64,000 nucleotides of DNA from Murdochiella vaginalis (GCF_900119705.1 NZ_LT632322.1:186001-250000); one strand, 5' to 3'. Shown: positions 34,310 to 44,662, numbered from the stretch's first letter. Translations and numbers: made by a program. The notes: generated by a model not told the origin, from the letters alone.

Positions 34310-37300
34310 TCCGTCGTGTTTATGTCGAAAAAAAGCCGGCCCATGCGCAGGAAGCGCGCGCGCTTCTGCATGACCTACAGGACTTTGTGCAGGTGCAAGA
34401 CCTCAAGAACGTACGCATCTTGCATCGTTACGATGTAGAAGGCGTTGACGATGCCGTTTTTGCCCAGGCAGTGGATACCATTTTCTCCGATCCCACGGTC
34501 GATCAGGTTCTGGAAAAATTGCCGGCATCCGACGCGCATCTTACGGTCGAGCCCCTTCCCGGCCAATTTGATCAGCGTGCCGATTCCGCCGAGCTTTGTC
34601 TGCGCTTGCTTTCCCGTGTGGAAGAACCGCGCGTAAAAACCGCGCGCGTCTATCTCTTTGAAGGGTCGCTTTCCGAACAAGACCAAAAACGCTTGCGGGC
34701 GCACCTGATTAACCCCGTCGAAGCACGCGAGGCATCCGATGCGCTTCCGGAAACCTTGCAATGGGCCAAAACCGAGCCGAAAGCCGTGCCGACACTCGAC
34801 GGCTTCATCCAAGCGGATGCCAAGGCGCTGGCAGCCTTTCGGGAAGAAAAAGGTCTCGCCATGGACGACGATGATCTCCTCTTCTGTCAACGCTATTTCC
34901 AAAAGGAACAGCGCGATCCGACCGAAACCGAAATTCGCATGATCGACACGTACTGGTCGGATCACTGCCGTCACACCACCTTCCGCACCATCATCGACGA
35001 AGTGACGTTTGAAGATCGCCTGTTGCAGGAAACCTACGAGACCTATCTTCGTTTGCGCAAAGAAACCGGCGACAGTAAGCCCATTTGTCTGATGGATATG
35101 GCTCTCATCGCTGCACGCTATCTGCGCAAGACCGGAAAGCTCACCGGCGAGGATGTTTCAGAAGAAATTAACGCCTGCACGGTACACATGGACGTGACCA
35201 TCGACGGCAAGAAAGAGCCGTGGCTACTGCTATTCAAAAATGAGACACATAACCATCCCACCGAAATCGAACCATTCGGTGGTGCTTCCACCTGTATCGG
35301 CGGCGCCATTCGTGATCCCCTTTCGGGACGCGCCTATGTCTATGCCGCCATGCGCGTGACCGGCGCGGCGGATCCTCGCACCCCGCTTGCCGAAACTCTG
35401 GAAGGCAAACTCCCGCAGCGCAAAATTGTCACCGAGGCCGCCCAAGGCTATGCCTCCTATGGCAACCAAATCGGCCTGGCCACCGGCATGGTGCATGAAA
35501 TCTATCATCCGGGCTATGCGGCGAAGCGTATGGAAATCGGGGCGGTCGTTGCTGCGACGCCGAAGGAAAATGTCGTGCGAGAGACCCCGACCCCCGGCGA
35601 TGTGGTCATTCTTCTCGGCGGACGTACCGGCCGCGACGGCATCGGCGGCGCCACCGGCTCCTCCAAGGCGCACACCCTGCATTCCGTGGAAACGGCAGGG
35701 GCCGAAGTGCAAAAAGGCAATGCGCCGGAAGAGCGCAAATTACAACGCTTCTTCCGCAATCCCGAAGCGGCGCGCATGATAAAACGCTGCAACGACTTCG
35801 GTGCGGGCGGGGTGTCCGTTGCCATCGGAGAACTGGCGGAAGGCATTCATATCTATCTGGATCGGGTGCCGAAAAAATATGCGGGACTCGACGGTACGGA
35901 ATTGGCCATCAGTGAATCGCAGGAGCGCATGGCCGTTGTCATAGCCCCGGAAAATTGCGAACGCTTCATGGCCCTTGCCGCATCGGAAAACCTTGAAGCG
36001 ACCGTCGTCGCGGAAATTCAGGCCATTCCCCGTCTACAGATGGAATGGAACGGGCAAACCATTCTGGATCTTTCCCGTGAATTTCTGGACTCCAACGGGG
36101 CGGAAAAGCACATTTCCATTCCGACAGGAAGCGCGAATTGGCAGCCGCATCCCACGCATAAAGAAGAAAACCTCGAAAAGCTTTTTACGGATTTCGCGCG
36201 CGACTTGCGTAACGCAAATCAGCACGGGCTAGTGGATCGCTTCGATTCCACCATCGGTGCGGGAACCGTCCTCATGCCGTATGGCGGAAAAACGCATTCC
36301 ACGCCGATTCAGGCCATGGTGCATCAGATTGCACTCGAAAAGGGCGAAACGGACACCGCATCCTACATGTCCTGGGCCTACTCTCCGGAAGTCGCAGAAA
36401 AAAGCCCCTATCATGGCGCCTATTTGGCGGTCGTGGAGTCGCTGGCGAAACTGCTCGCAACCGGTGCGGATCGTAAACAGACGTATCTGACCTTCCAGGA
36501 ATACTTCAAACGCCCAGGAGACATCCCCGAGCGTTGGCAGGAACCTTTGGAAGCCCTCCTCGGCGCGCTGCAGGCACAGATCGACTTTGAAGTCGGCTCC
36601 ATCGGCGGCAAGGATTCCATGTCGGGCACCTTTGAATCCATGGATGTTCCGCCGACACTCGTATCCTTCGCCATCACCACAAACAGCGCCGAACGCGTAC
36701 TTTCCCCCGAATGGAAAGCGCCGGGAGAGCGGCTCACACTCGTATATCCGACCCAACAAGCCTCAGGATTACCGGACCCTGCTTCCTTGAACACCCTCTT
36801 CACCGCCATCGCAGATCTCACGCAGCGGGAAGACGTGCACAGCGCGTATGCGCTCGGCTACGGCGGACTGATGGAAGCGTTGGTGCTCTCCGCCGCCGGA
36901 AACGAGATTGGCGCAACTCTAACAAAAGATGTCACGCCGGACATGCTGACAACGCCCGGTTTCGGTTCCTTCCTGCTTGCATCGGAAAAGCCGATTGGAG
37001 ACATTCCGGGTGTACAGGTACAGGAAATCGGCAAAACAGCCGAAGCTTACGCCATCGCCTTCCCGAATACCACGATTGCTCTGCAAAACATTGCCGCTCT
37101 TCGCAAAGAAACACTTGAAGACATCTATCCCACGACGCCGGCCACGCCGCCTGCGCCACTCTTTGCCGAAGCGAAGGAGGCCGTACAGCTGGCGAAAAAA
37201 CATGCCGAGGCGCATCCCTTCCCGCTCTATCATGGCGCAGCTTTCTCGCTGCAAAATACAGCACCAAGCGTCGTGATCCCCGTCTTTCCGGGCACAAACT

Positions 37301-38064
37301 GTGAAGTGGACTCGGCGCGCTACGTTGAACGCGCGGGACTTGTTCCTCGCATTCAGCTCGTGCGCAACCAGACAACGGAAGATATTTCCCGCAGCGTAGA
37401 GGAAATGGCGGCGGCCCTTCGCGAGGCGCAAGTCCTCTTCCTGCCGGGCGGCTTTTCCGGCGGAGATGAGCCGGATGGCAGTGCCAAGCTCATCAATGCG
37501 TTCTTCCGCAATGCAGAGCTTGCCGAGGCGCTCACCGACTTGTTGGATCGTCGCGAAGGACTGATTCTGGGTATTTGCAACGGTTTCCAAGCGCTGGTAA
37601 AGCTGGGGTTGCTTCCCTTTGGACGCCTGATGCCGCCGAGCCCCGAATTGACGACGCTCACGTATAACACCATCCGGCGTCACCAATCGCAGATGGTTAC
37701 GACACGCATCGTCACTAATAACTCGCCGTGGCTTGCCCATGTTACGCCGGGACAATGCTTCCGCGTGCCCGTTTCCCACGGCGAAGGCCGTTTGGAAATG
37801 GACGAAGCGCGCTTAAAGAAGCTGTTCGAAAAGGGACAGGTCGCCGGACAATATGTTGACGAGAATGGCGAGCCGAGCATGGATGTGGCCTACAATCCGA
37901 ACGGATCCTTAGGCGCTGTCGAAGCGCTGCTCTCGCCCAATGGGCGCATTCTCGGCAAAATGGGCCACAGCGAACGTACCGGTCGCTTCCTTTATCGCAA
38001 TCTGCCGGAAGTGGCGGATCTTAAGCTGTTTGAAGCGGCAAAAGACTACTTTAATAAAGAATAA
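34306..38064 (+). CDS. purL: FGAM synthase, single large chain (PurSLQ type)
   Basis: At 1252 residues this is the fused form. The N-terminal 150 or so residues resemble the PurS/linker part. The middle (from DTYWSDHCRHTTF near residue 213) holds the two PurL domains, with HNHPTEIEPFGGA near residue 315. The last 260 are the glutaminase, with FPGTNCEVDSARY, catalytic ILGICNGFQ and VSHGEGR. It converts FGAR and glutamine to FGAM. GAAAGGAGCC precedes the ATG. This is the last purine gene; the stop is eight bases from a convergent gene. Confidence 0.97.
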   Translation: MIRRVYVEKKPAHAQEARALLHDLQDFVQVQDLKNVRILHRYDVEGVDDAVFAQAVDTIFSDPTVDQVLEKLPASDAHLTVEPLPGQFDQRADSAELCLRLLSRVEEPRVKTARVYLFEGSLSEQDQKRLRAHLINPVEAREASDALPETLQWAKTEPKAVPTLDGFIQADAKALAAFREEKGLAMDDDDLLFCQRYFQKEQRDPTETEIRMIDTYWSDHCRHTTFRTIIDEVTFEDRLLQETYETYLRLRKETGDSKPICLMDMALIAARYLRKTGKLTGEDVSEEINACTVHMDVTIDGKKEPWLLLFKNETHNHPTEIEPFGGASTCIGGAIRDPLSGRAYVYAAMRVTGAADPRTPLAETLEGKLPQRKIVTEAAQGYASYGNQIGLATGMVHEIYHPGYAAKRMEIGAVVAATPKENVVRETPTPGDVVILLGGRTGRDGIGGATGSSKAHTLHSVETAGAEVQKGNAPEERKLQRFFRNPEAARMIKRCNDFGAGGVSVAIGELAEGIHIYLDRVPKKYAGLDGTELAISESQERMAVVIAPENCERFMALAASENLEATVVAEIQAIPRLQMEWNGQTILDLSREFLDSNGAEKHISIPTGSANWQPHPTHKEENLEKLFTDFARDLRNANQHGLVDRFDSTIGAGTVLMPYGGKTHSTPIQAMVHQIALEKGETDTASYMSWAYSPEVAEKSPYHGAYLAVVESLAKLLATGADRKQTYLTFQEYFKRPGDIPERWQEPLEALLGALQAQIDFEVGSIGGKDSMSGTFESMDVPPTLVSFAITTNSAERVLSPEWKAPGERLTLVYPTQQASGLPDPASLNTLFTAIADLTQREDVHSAYALGYGGLMEALVLSAAGNEIGATLTKDVTPDMLTTPGFGSFLLASEKPIGDIPGVQVQEIGKTAEAYAIAFPNTTIALQNIAALRKETLEDIYPTTPATPPAPLFAEAKEAVQLAKKHAEAHPFPLYHGAAFSLQNTAPSVVIPVFPGTNCEVDSARYVERAGLVPRIQLVRNQTTEDISRSVEEMAAALREAQVLFLPGGFSGGDEPDGSAKLINAFFRNAELAEALTDLLDRREGLILGICNGFQALVKLGLLPFGRLMPPSPELTTLTYNTIRRHQSQMVTTRIVTNNSPWLAHVTPGQCFRVPVSHGEGRLEMDEARLKKLFEKGQVAGQYVDENGEPSMDVAYNPNGSLGAVEALLSPNGRILGKMGHSERTGRFLYRNLPEVADLKLFEAAKDYFNKE

Positions 38065-38071
38065 GAAGGGC

Positions 38072-38752
38072 TTACGCTTCGGCGTGAACCACTTCGGTTG
38101 TAAACTTGAGCCCGGGCATGCATTCGGCCATGTCCCGGGCGATGCGCTCAAGAGACTCCAAGCGCATATCAACCGAGGTTACGGCATTACCCGCAATAAT
38201 AAAGATCGCATTTTTCGTTTCCGGATCAAATTTATAATTTTCCCCGTCACGCACGCCCATCCAGGCCATAATGCCGTTTGCGTCGCGATAGAGATAGTCC
38301 GTCTCGGCCACATGCTTTTCCGTGGATAAAATAGGCAAAAAAACATCTTCTTTTCCACTTACCGTAAAAGTTACCGGCTCCACTACCTTGTCCAGGTCAT
38401 GGCCGCCAATGGCCAAAAAGGAGCGCAGCGATTCCACGTTGTACAAATCGACAATGGTATTCACGTGCGGTAAAGCGCCCCGACTTTGTATGTTGCGAAT
38501 CAAGGCCGGTACCGTCGGCGGATTTTTCTTCACGCTGCGTTTTACGCGTTGCATCATGTCCAGATAGCCTTGGGTGATCGGGTGCGCCAAGGCTTCCTCC
38601 AGCGTAGTTGCCAGCGCCCATTCCTCCATTTCCTTCTGCTTTTGCTTTAGATTTTCCGTCAATGCGGCCTGCGGATTGACATTCTTGGCAAACCCGACCA
38701 CCACATCCGTAATGCCCAAGTCGACCATACTGCGATCCACGATCAGTTTCAT
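38072..38752 (-). CDS. B3/B4 domain tRNA-binding-like protein
   Basis: The 226-residue protein matches stand-alone B3/B4 domain proteins derived from the phenylalanyl-tRNA synthetase beta chain. IQSRGALPHVNTIVDLYNVESL near residue 85 and AIGGHDLDKVVEPVTF near residue 110 are the typical core, followed by a DANGIMAWMGVRDGENYKF strand pair. Such proteins may edit or bind misacylated tRNA. The gene is convergent with purL. The function is inferred from the family alone. Confidence 0.88.
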   Translation of the reverse strand: MKLIVDRSMVDLGITDVVVGFAKNVNPQAALTENLKQKQKEMEEWALATTLEEALAHPITQGYLDMMQRVKRSVKKNPPTVPALIRNIQSRGALPHVNTIVDLYNVESLRSFLAIGGHDLDKVVEPVTFTVSGKEDVFLPILSTEKHVAETDYLYRDANGIMAWMGVRDGENYKFDPETKNAIFIIAGNAVTSVDMRLESLERIARDMAECMPGLKFTTEVVHAEA

Positions 38753-38840
38753 GTGCTTTCCTTTCCGGTTTCCTGTCTGTCACAACAATGCTACGGACGA
38801 TCCATCCGTTCTCTTTCTCGCTCTCTTGCTTTCACAACAT

Positions 38841-38874
38841 AACAAAAGAGGGCGGCAAGCCGTCCTCTTTTGTT
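38841..38874. terminator. Bidirectional-type terminator hairpin
   Basis: Arms of 16 bases (AACAAAAGAGG... and ...CCTCTTTTGTT) with one mismatch enclose an AA loop. It lies 14 bases beyond the stop of the leftward Ser-rich membrane protein gene and isolates it from the B3/B4 gene. Confidence 0.8.
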
Positions 38875-38888
38875 CCGTAAAATAGGGG

Positions 38889-40748
38889 TTATTCGACGCG
38901 ATCGAAATCGCCGGGCGTCAACACGGCATCCAGATCCTTGAACGTTGCGGTCGAGGTCGCTTTTTTCAAGCGCTCCGGCGTAAGTGGCAGATCCGGATAG
39001 CGTTCCTGTAAGTACCGCAGCGGATCCTCGATCTTCGTTTCCCGCGTCCCATGCGGGTTGGTGATTCCTGTTTTCGCGTCGGTCACCGGTCCGACAAGCT
39101 CTACATACTTTGCGTCATTCATCACTTCGACGGCGTAATCCAGCAGTTTTTCCAATTCGGACATCTTGAACAGGTACACTTTATCCTTCATCGGCACCAC
39201 CGAAGCGTCGGGATATTTTTCCGCCAATTCTTTGCCGGTTCCCTCATCCGCAACGCGGAAGGTTACCTTGGGCATGTCTTTGCGATTCGTTTCCTTGGCT
39301 AAGCCGGTTTCCTGCACCGTCAGCGAAACGGATTTCTCATTTTGATCCACAGTCGGCAAAATGAATTTGTCCTGACTCCGCAACAAATCCCCATTGCCTT
39401 CCGGAATAATGTTGGCGACTTTCAGTCCGGAAGGTGTCGGCTCCAGGATGGCCCAATAGCCAGCGGCCACGCCTGTTTTCGAACCGCTTGTCGTCGCATG
39501 AATCAGATACTCCGGCACCTGATCGCCGTTCAGGTCCATGCGGCCAAAGGTATACGTGGGTTCTCCTGACGGAACATTATGACGAAGATCCTCGCCGTTA
39601 TACAGGTAGCCTTCGGAAGAGGAGAGCAGTGGTAAATTCCAGTTCCATTCGACCACGGCCGGATTATCCTTCATCATGGCGACCAATTTTTCCCAATCGC
39701 TCTGCTGTTGACCGAGTGTAACGTTATCGGCCTCTTTCGGCGGATTGCCGATCATGCCGCCCGTGCTCAGGTTTTCTGCGATAAACTCCGGATTGAGCTT
39801 GCTGTCGAGCATGTCATAGATTTTTTGGTACCGATCCGCCTTTTCTTCCTGTTGACGAATCACGTAAAAACGACCGTCCTCCGCCTCGGTGAAGCGAAGT
39901 TTTTTGTCCGGATCCGCTTTCTCCAGCTCTTCTTTCTTTTTCTTATCCACCAGAGAAACGACAACGGAGCCGGGAATGGCTTCGCCTTTTTCGAGCCGCT
40001 CTTTTAAGGTTTCTTCATCCAGGCCAAGCAGATTCATCATCTGGCGCGGGAAGATCACGAAGCCGTCTTTCGTCGGATACGCAAAAAGCTGTTCCGCCAT
40101 TCTGTTGGCTTTCCGTAAATCCAGCCCTACGCTAAGAGAAGGGTGCTGATAAAAATAGACTTTGGTGTTTCCCAAAAGCTGTCCTTTAAAAACCGGCAGA
40201 TCCGCCAGTGCTTTGGAGGACGGTGTCGACGGTATGCGCGCCGCCTCTTCCTCCAACGCTTGGGATTGATTGATGGACGATTGTTCCTCCGGTGTCCGCT
40301 CACTTGAGAGCTGCCCGATTTTCGGCTTCTGAGAAGACGTCTGGCCGCTTGATCCGCCTGGTTTTTGCGATTCGGAAGGAGCTTTTTCCGGACCCGATGT
40401 CGCCTGGCTCGTCTTTTCGGCTGTTTTCGATGAGGACCCGGAAGGACGAACGACTAAATTTCCGCTCTTTTCCTCCGATGCGGATCTTTCTTTTTCCGGC
40501 AAACTCATAGAGTTATAGGAAGCCCTTGAAAGAGATTCCTGTGTAGCGAATCCCGGCCCGGAAGAGGTGCTGCCGGAAGAAGCATCCTCCGAAATGGTAA
40601 ACGACTCGTGATAGCTTCCGGACTGGCCGTCATCGACAATGCTGATGGGTTTTTGATTTAATTTTAGAGCGCCGAAAAGCACACCCGTTCCGGCGATCAG
40701 AATGCCGACCAGTGCGCCAATCTTCTTTTTATCCTGATTGCTTAGCAT
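38889..40748 (-). CDS. Membrane-anchored secreted protein of unknown function
   Basis: The 619-residue protein starts with a short basic segment and one transmembrane helix (about residues 10-27). A Ser/Gly/Glu/Lys-rich, low-complexity stalk to about residue 185 follows, then a 430-residue folded region. The latter includes YQHPSLSVGLDLRKANRMAE, a charged helical stretch and a DLNGDQVPEYLI segment resembling a calcium-binding or FG-GAP-like turn. No enzyme motif is recognised. A -10-like TATACT lies upstream. It is not in an operon and ends at a strong terminator. Confidence 0.7.
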   Translation of the reverse strand: MLSNQDKKKIGALVGILIAGTGVLFGALKLNQKPISIVDDGQSGSYHESFTISEDASSGSTSSGPGFATQESLSRASYNSMSLPEKERSASEEKSGNLVVRPSGSSSKTAEKTSQATSGPEKAPSESQKPGGSSGQTSSQKPKIGQLSSERTPEEQSSINQSQALEEEAARIPSTPSSKALADLPVFKGQLLGNTKVYFYQHPSLSVGLDLRKANRMAEQLFAYPTKDGFVIFPRQMMNLLGLDEETLKERLEKGEAIPGSVVVSLVDKKKKEELEKADPDKKLRFTEAEDGRFYVIRQQEEKADRYQKIYDMLDSKLNPEFIAENLSTGGMIGNPPKEADNVTLGQQQSDWEKLVAMMKDNPAVVEWNWNLPLLSSSEGYLYNGEDLRHNVPSGEPTYTFGRMDLNGDQVPEYLIHATTSGSKTGVAAGYWAILEPTPSGLKVANIIPEGNGDLLRSQDKFILPTVDQNEKSVSLTVQETGLAKETNRKDMPKVTFRVADEGTGKELAEKYPDASVVPMKDKVYLFKMSELEKLLDYAVEVMNDAKYVELVGPVTDAKTGITNPHGTRETKIEDPLRYLQERYPDLPLTPERLKKATSTATFKDLDAVLTPGDFDRVE

Positions 40749-40991
40749 ACGCCCTCCTTCAACCGCTCTTTACTCTCTCTCAGTATAGCGGATGCCCCTC
40801 TCCCTTGCATGGATAAGAGGATTTTCTTTTTCCCTCACTATAATGAGAAGGCGTGAATAAAATATGTTCTTTCTAACGAAAGCCCGGAAAAGAGGCGCTG
40901 CGTAATGCAATTTAAGAATGGGTATAGTGCCTAACGTTAAGATGCGATACCCTTTCGAAAACTCTCTTCGCGCAAAGGGAAGAAGGATGCA

Positions 40992-42716
40992 ATGCTAAAA
41001 AAACTTTATCCCTATACAAAAAACGTTCGTCTTCAGGTATTTCTCACCCCAATGCTGATGATTCTGGAAGTTATCGGCGATATCGTCATTCCCATGATGA
41101 TGGTACGCCTTGTCGATCAGGGCATTGCGCAAAACGATTCAGCCTTTATAACGCAACAGGCGTTGCGTATGATCGGCATCGCCTTCCTCAGCATGGTCTT
41201 TGGCGCCCTCAGCTCCCGTCTCGGCGCGACCGCAGGCTACGGAATTGCCGGCAATCTGCGCAAAGCCGCTTACGGCGCCATCCAGCATTTTTCCTACCAC
41301 AACCTTGATAAAATCAGCGTTCCCTCGCTTATCACACGCCTGACGAGTGATATCGATACCGTCGGCATGGTCGCCATGATGAGCCTTCGCATGGCGTTTC
41401 GCTTTCCCTTCTTACTTATCTTTGCGTTGATTTTCTCGTTTCGCATTCACGCCGGTTTGGCCCTCATCTTTCTTCTGATGTTGCCGCTCTCCGGACTCGT
41501 CATCTATCTCGTATTTCGCAAAGCCATCCCGGTTTTTCTGGCCACGCGCAAGCGCATCGATGCATTAAACGCCACGATACAGGAACAGCTCAACGGCATC
41601 CATATCATTACAGCCTTTGGAAGGCAGAAGCACGCTGCGAAAGAATTTGAACGACCGAATCAAAATTCCCTGCAAACGGAACTGAAGGCGGTGCGCATCG
41701 TCAGTTGGATGAATCCGCTTTCGAGCATTTTGTTCTACTTTACGCTCCTCTTCGTGCTCTATCGCGGGGGACTGCTCGTTTATCACGGCGAAATGCTTCC
41801 CGGAACCATCATCGGCTTTACCACCTATGTCTTTCAGGTGATGCTGGCCGTCATGATGATCACTATGTACGTCGTGAATTTTTCCTTTGCGTACACTTCT
41901 TTAAAACGCATTTTTGAGGTCATTGACACCACGTCGGAAATCAAAGAATCGCCGCATCCAATCGAGATGCTTCCCGATGCTTCCGTGCGTTTTGATCACG
42001 TATGCTTCCGCTATCCCGACTATCGGGAAGACACCTTGCACGACATCAGCTTTTCGCTCGGTGCCGGGGAGCATCTCGGCATTATCGGTCCCACCGGATC
42101 CTCCAAGTCCACCCTGGTGAAGCTCATTGCCCGGCTGTATGACGTCGATCGCGGCGCCATCTATGTCGGCGGTATCAACGTAAAGGAGTATTCCCTGCAC
42201 ACCCTGCGTGAAAACATCGGTATTGTGCTGCAAAAGAACACCCTCATTTCCGGCACCATTCGCTCCAATATGCAGTGGGGAAAGGCGGATGCGACAGAGG
42301 AAGAAATTGTGGATGCCCTCAAAAAGGCGCAGGCCTGGGAGTTCGTCTCCCGCTATCCGGACACGCTGGACCATGAAGTTGAACAAAACGGCGGAAACTT
42401 TTCCGGCGGGCAAAAACAACGCCTGACCATTGCACGCGCCCTCATTAAAAAACCGCAAATTCTCATTTTGGACGATTCCACCAGCGCTCTCGACATGGCC
42501 ACCGATGCCAAGCTTCGTCACGTGCTGCAGCACGAACTTTCCGGCGTAACGACCATTACCATTGCCCAGCGCATTGATTCTCTGCGCGACTGCGACCAGA
42601 TTCTCGTCTTAGATGCGGGACATCTTGACGCCATCGGAACGCATGAAACGCTGCTGGCCACTTCATCGATCTATAAAGACATTGCGGAATCGCAGGAAGG
42701 AGGGCTTTCGGAATGA
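40992..42716 (+). CDS. ABC exporter half-transporter A (degenerate ATP site)
   Basis: The 574-residue protein has six membrane helices (about 1-310) and one ATP-binding domain with GPTGSSKSTL near residue 370, NFSGGQKQRL and LILDDSTSALD. The catalytic glutamate after Walker B is Asp, the mark of the degenerate site in heterodimeric exporters such as BmrC/TM287. It pairs with the next gene. GAAGAAGGATG precedes the ATG. The substrate may be a drug, lipid or peptide and is not known. It overlaps the partner by four bases. Confidence 0.92.
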   Translation: MLKKLYPYTKNVRLQVFLTPMLMILEVIGDIVIPMMMVRLVDQGIAQNDSAFITQQALRMIGIAFLSMVFGALSSRLGATAGYGIAGNLRKAAYGAIQHFSYHNLDKISVPSLITRLTSDIDTVGMVAMMSLRMAFRFPFLLIFALIFSFRIHAGLALIFLLMLPLSGLVIYLVFRKAIPVFLATRKRIDALNATIQEQLNGIHIITAFGRQKHAAKEFERPNQNSLQTELKAVRIVSWMNPLSSILFYFTLLFVLYRGGLLVYHGEMLPGTIIGFTTYVFQVMLAVMMITMYVVNFSFAYTSLKRIFEVIDTTSEIKESPHPIEMLPDASVRFDHVCFRYPDYREDTLHDISFSLGAGEHLGIIGPTGSSKSTLVKLIARLYDVDRGAIYVGGINVKEYSLHTLRENIGIVLQKNTLISGTIRSNMQWGKADATEEEIVDALKKAQAWEFVSRYPDTLDHEVEQNGGNFSGGQKQRLTIARALIKKPQILILDDSTSALDMATDAKLRHVLQHELSGVTTITIAQRIDSLRDCDQILVLDAGHLDAIGTHETLLATSSIYKDIAESQEGGLSE

Positions 42717-44539
42717 AGCAAAAATCCTCTCGCCGGGCGATACTCAATATACCGGTTCTAAAACGGCTATTTTCCTATTTCCGCTACAATAAGAAGCTCT
42801 TCCTTGGCGGCTTAGCGATGGTGATCGGCTCCACCTTTTTAGGGGTGCTTGGCAACGGCTTGTTGGCGCCCGTAGTGGATGCCGTTGCGGTTTCACACGA
42901 TTTGCATGCCTTCTTTCTTGCCTTGGGCCAAATGGTCGTCGTGTTTACCCTAGCCACCATTTCGGAATATTACGGTTTTCTGTGGTTGGCGGAGCTCTCC
43001 CAGCACACCATCTATCAGCTGCGACGCGAGATGAATGCACATATGCTGTCTCTTCCCATCACGTACTTTGACCGTACCGCCAACGGGAAAATTATGTCCT
43101 CGTTCACCAACGATGTGAATACCCTGGCGCAGACCATCCAACAAGCGCTTCCTCAATTTCTTCTTTCCGTCGTGCAGTTTACATCTACCATCGTGATGAT
43201 GTTCTTTTTACGCTGGCAACTGACCCTCATCGTCCTAGCCTTTTTGATGGTGATTCTGCTTCTCATGCGCATCATTTCGCAAAAGAGCGGCAAATATTAT
43301 CGCTCGCGGCAAAAGCAGATTGCCGAAATCAACGGCTACGTCGAGGAGATGCTCTCTGCGCAACAGGTCGTACAGCTCTTTAACCGGCAGGACGCCGCCA
43401 AGGCGGAGTTTAATCGCCGCTCCGATTCCGTGCAGGATGCTTCTACCAACGCCGCAACCTTCGGTGTCATCAGCTTTCCGATTATGGGAAATCTCGCATA
43501 TGTTCTGTATGCTCTTGTCGCATTGGTGGGCAGTTTTTATACCATGAACGGCGTCATGACCATCGGCGCGTTAACCGCCTTTATGCAATACACCCGCACC
43601 GTCAATCGTCCGGTGACTATGGTGGCGCAACAGCTTAACGGCGTGCTTTCCGCCATCGCCGGCGCCGAGCGCATCTTCCAGCTGATGGATGAACCAGCGG
43701 AAAATATGGACGGTGCCATACGCGTAGAAAAGGATCCGCAAACACAGGAGCTGTTTTGGGTCGTGCCGGACAGTGAAGAGAAAGATGGCCTAAGAAAAAT
43801 CCCCGTCCATGGTGATGTGCGCTTTTCCAATGTGCGTTTTGGCTACGACGCCGAGCATCCGGTTCTCAAAGGCATTTCACTCTATGCCAAGCCGGGACAA
43901 AAAATCGCGCTGGTGGGCTCGACCGGCGCGGGAAAAACGACCATTACCAATTTAATCAATCGCTTTTATGAAATTAATGACGGCGAAATTACCATCGACG
44001 GTTTGCCTCTTCAGGAAATGCAAAAAGAAGACCTTCGTTCCCTGTTGTCGATGGTTCTACAGGAAACGCATCTCTTTAGCGGCACCATCCGCGAAAACAT
44101 TCGCTTCGGAAGGCTGGATGCCACCGACGAAGAAGTGGAATATGCCGCAAAGCTGGCAAACGCTGACGGCTTTATCCGCCGATTGAAAGACGGCTACGAT
44201 ACCCTCATTTCCGATAAAGACGAAGAGTTATCGCAAGGCAAGCGTCAGCTGCTCGCCATTGCACGTGCGGCGGTGGCCGATCCGGTCATTCTCATTCTGG
44301 ATGAAGCGACCAGCTCCGTCGATACCCATACCGAAAAGCTCATCGCCGAAGGCATGGATCAGCTCATGCAGGGCCGTACAACCTTTGTCATCGCTCATCG
44401 TCTCTCCACCGTCCGCAATGCCGACGCCATCATGGTCCTCGAAGACGGCCAGATTGTGGAACGCGGCGATCATGAAGATCTCATGCGCCAAAAAGGGCGC
44501 TATTATCGCTTGAATAAGGGCTTGGAAGAATTAGCGTAG
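42713..44539 (+). CDS. ABC exporter half-transporter B (catalytic site)
   Basis: The 608-residue protein has six membrane helices and an ATPase domain with GSTGAGKTTITNL near residue 400 and LILDEATSSVD, keeping the catalytic Glu. Its signature motif is ELSQGKRQLL rather than LSGGQ, a change common in the second partner of heterodimeric exporters (BmrD/TM288 type). A short insert (near QTQELFWVVPDSEEKDG) precedes the ATPase domain. Start and stop overlap with partner A show one translational unit. Confidence 0.93.
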   Translation: MKQKSSRRAILNIPVLKRLFSYFRYNKKLFLGGLAMVIGSTFLGVLGNGLLAPVVDAVAVSHDLHAFFLALGQMVVVFTLATISEYYGFLWLAELSQHTIYQLRREMNAHMLSLPITYFDRTANGKIMSSFTNDVNTLAQTIQQALPQFLLSVVQFTSTIVMMFFLRWQLTLIVLAFLMVILLLMRIISQKSGKYYRSRQKQIAEINGYVEEMLSAQQVVQLFNRQDAAKAEFNRRSDSVQDASTNAATFGVISFPIMGNLAYVLYALVALVGSFYTMNGVMTIGALTAFMQYTRTVNRPVTMVAQQLNGVLSAIAGAERIFQLMDEPAENMDGAIRVEKDPQTQELFWVVPDSEEKDGLRKIPVHGDVRFSNVRFGYDAEHPVLKGISLYAKPGQKIALVGSTGAGKTTITNLINRFYEINDGEITIDGLPLQEMQKEDLRSLLSMVLQETHLFSGTIRENIRFGRLDATDEEVEYAAKLANADGFIRRLKDGYDTLISDKDEELSQGKRQLLAIARAAVADPVILILDEATSSVDTHTEKLIAEGMDQLMQGRTTFVIAHRLSTVRNADAIMVLEDGQIVERGDHEDLMRQKGRYYRLNKGLEELA

Positions 44540-44541
44540 CC

Positions 44542-44579
44542 TATCATCAGAAAATAGTAATGTATCATCAGGAAATAGT
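44542..44579 (+). repeat. 17-base direct repeat upstream of the ECF sigma gene
   Basis: TATCATCAGAAAATAGT and TATCATCAGGAAATAGT occur in tandem with a period of 21 bases, two helical turns. They begin three bases after the exporter stop and lie about 85-120 bases before the sigma-factor ATG. The same-face spacing suggests a protein-binding site, perhaps for autoregulation or for the exporter's regulator; no assay evidence. Confidence 0.6.
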
Positions 44580-44662
44580 CGTAAATAAAATAATAAGCAG
44601 TGCAAAACACTTTGTCCCTCTCATCCGTTCTATAAGTGAAGACCAAGGAAAGGAGGACGCCC

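Noticed and set aside
40920-40952. GGGTAT...ATACCC dyad with TAACGTTA in the middle, upstream of the ABC exporter
   Set aside because: The outer and inner palindromes do not share the same centre, so I do not count it as a real operator.
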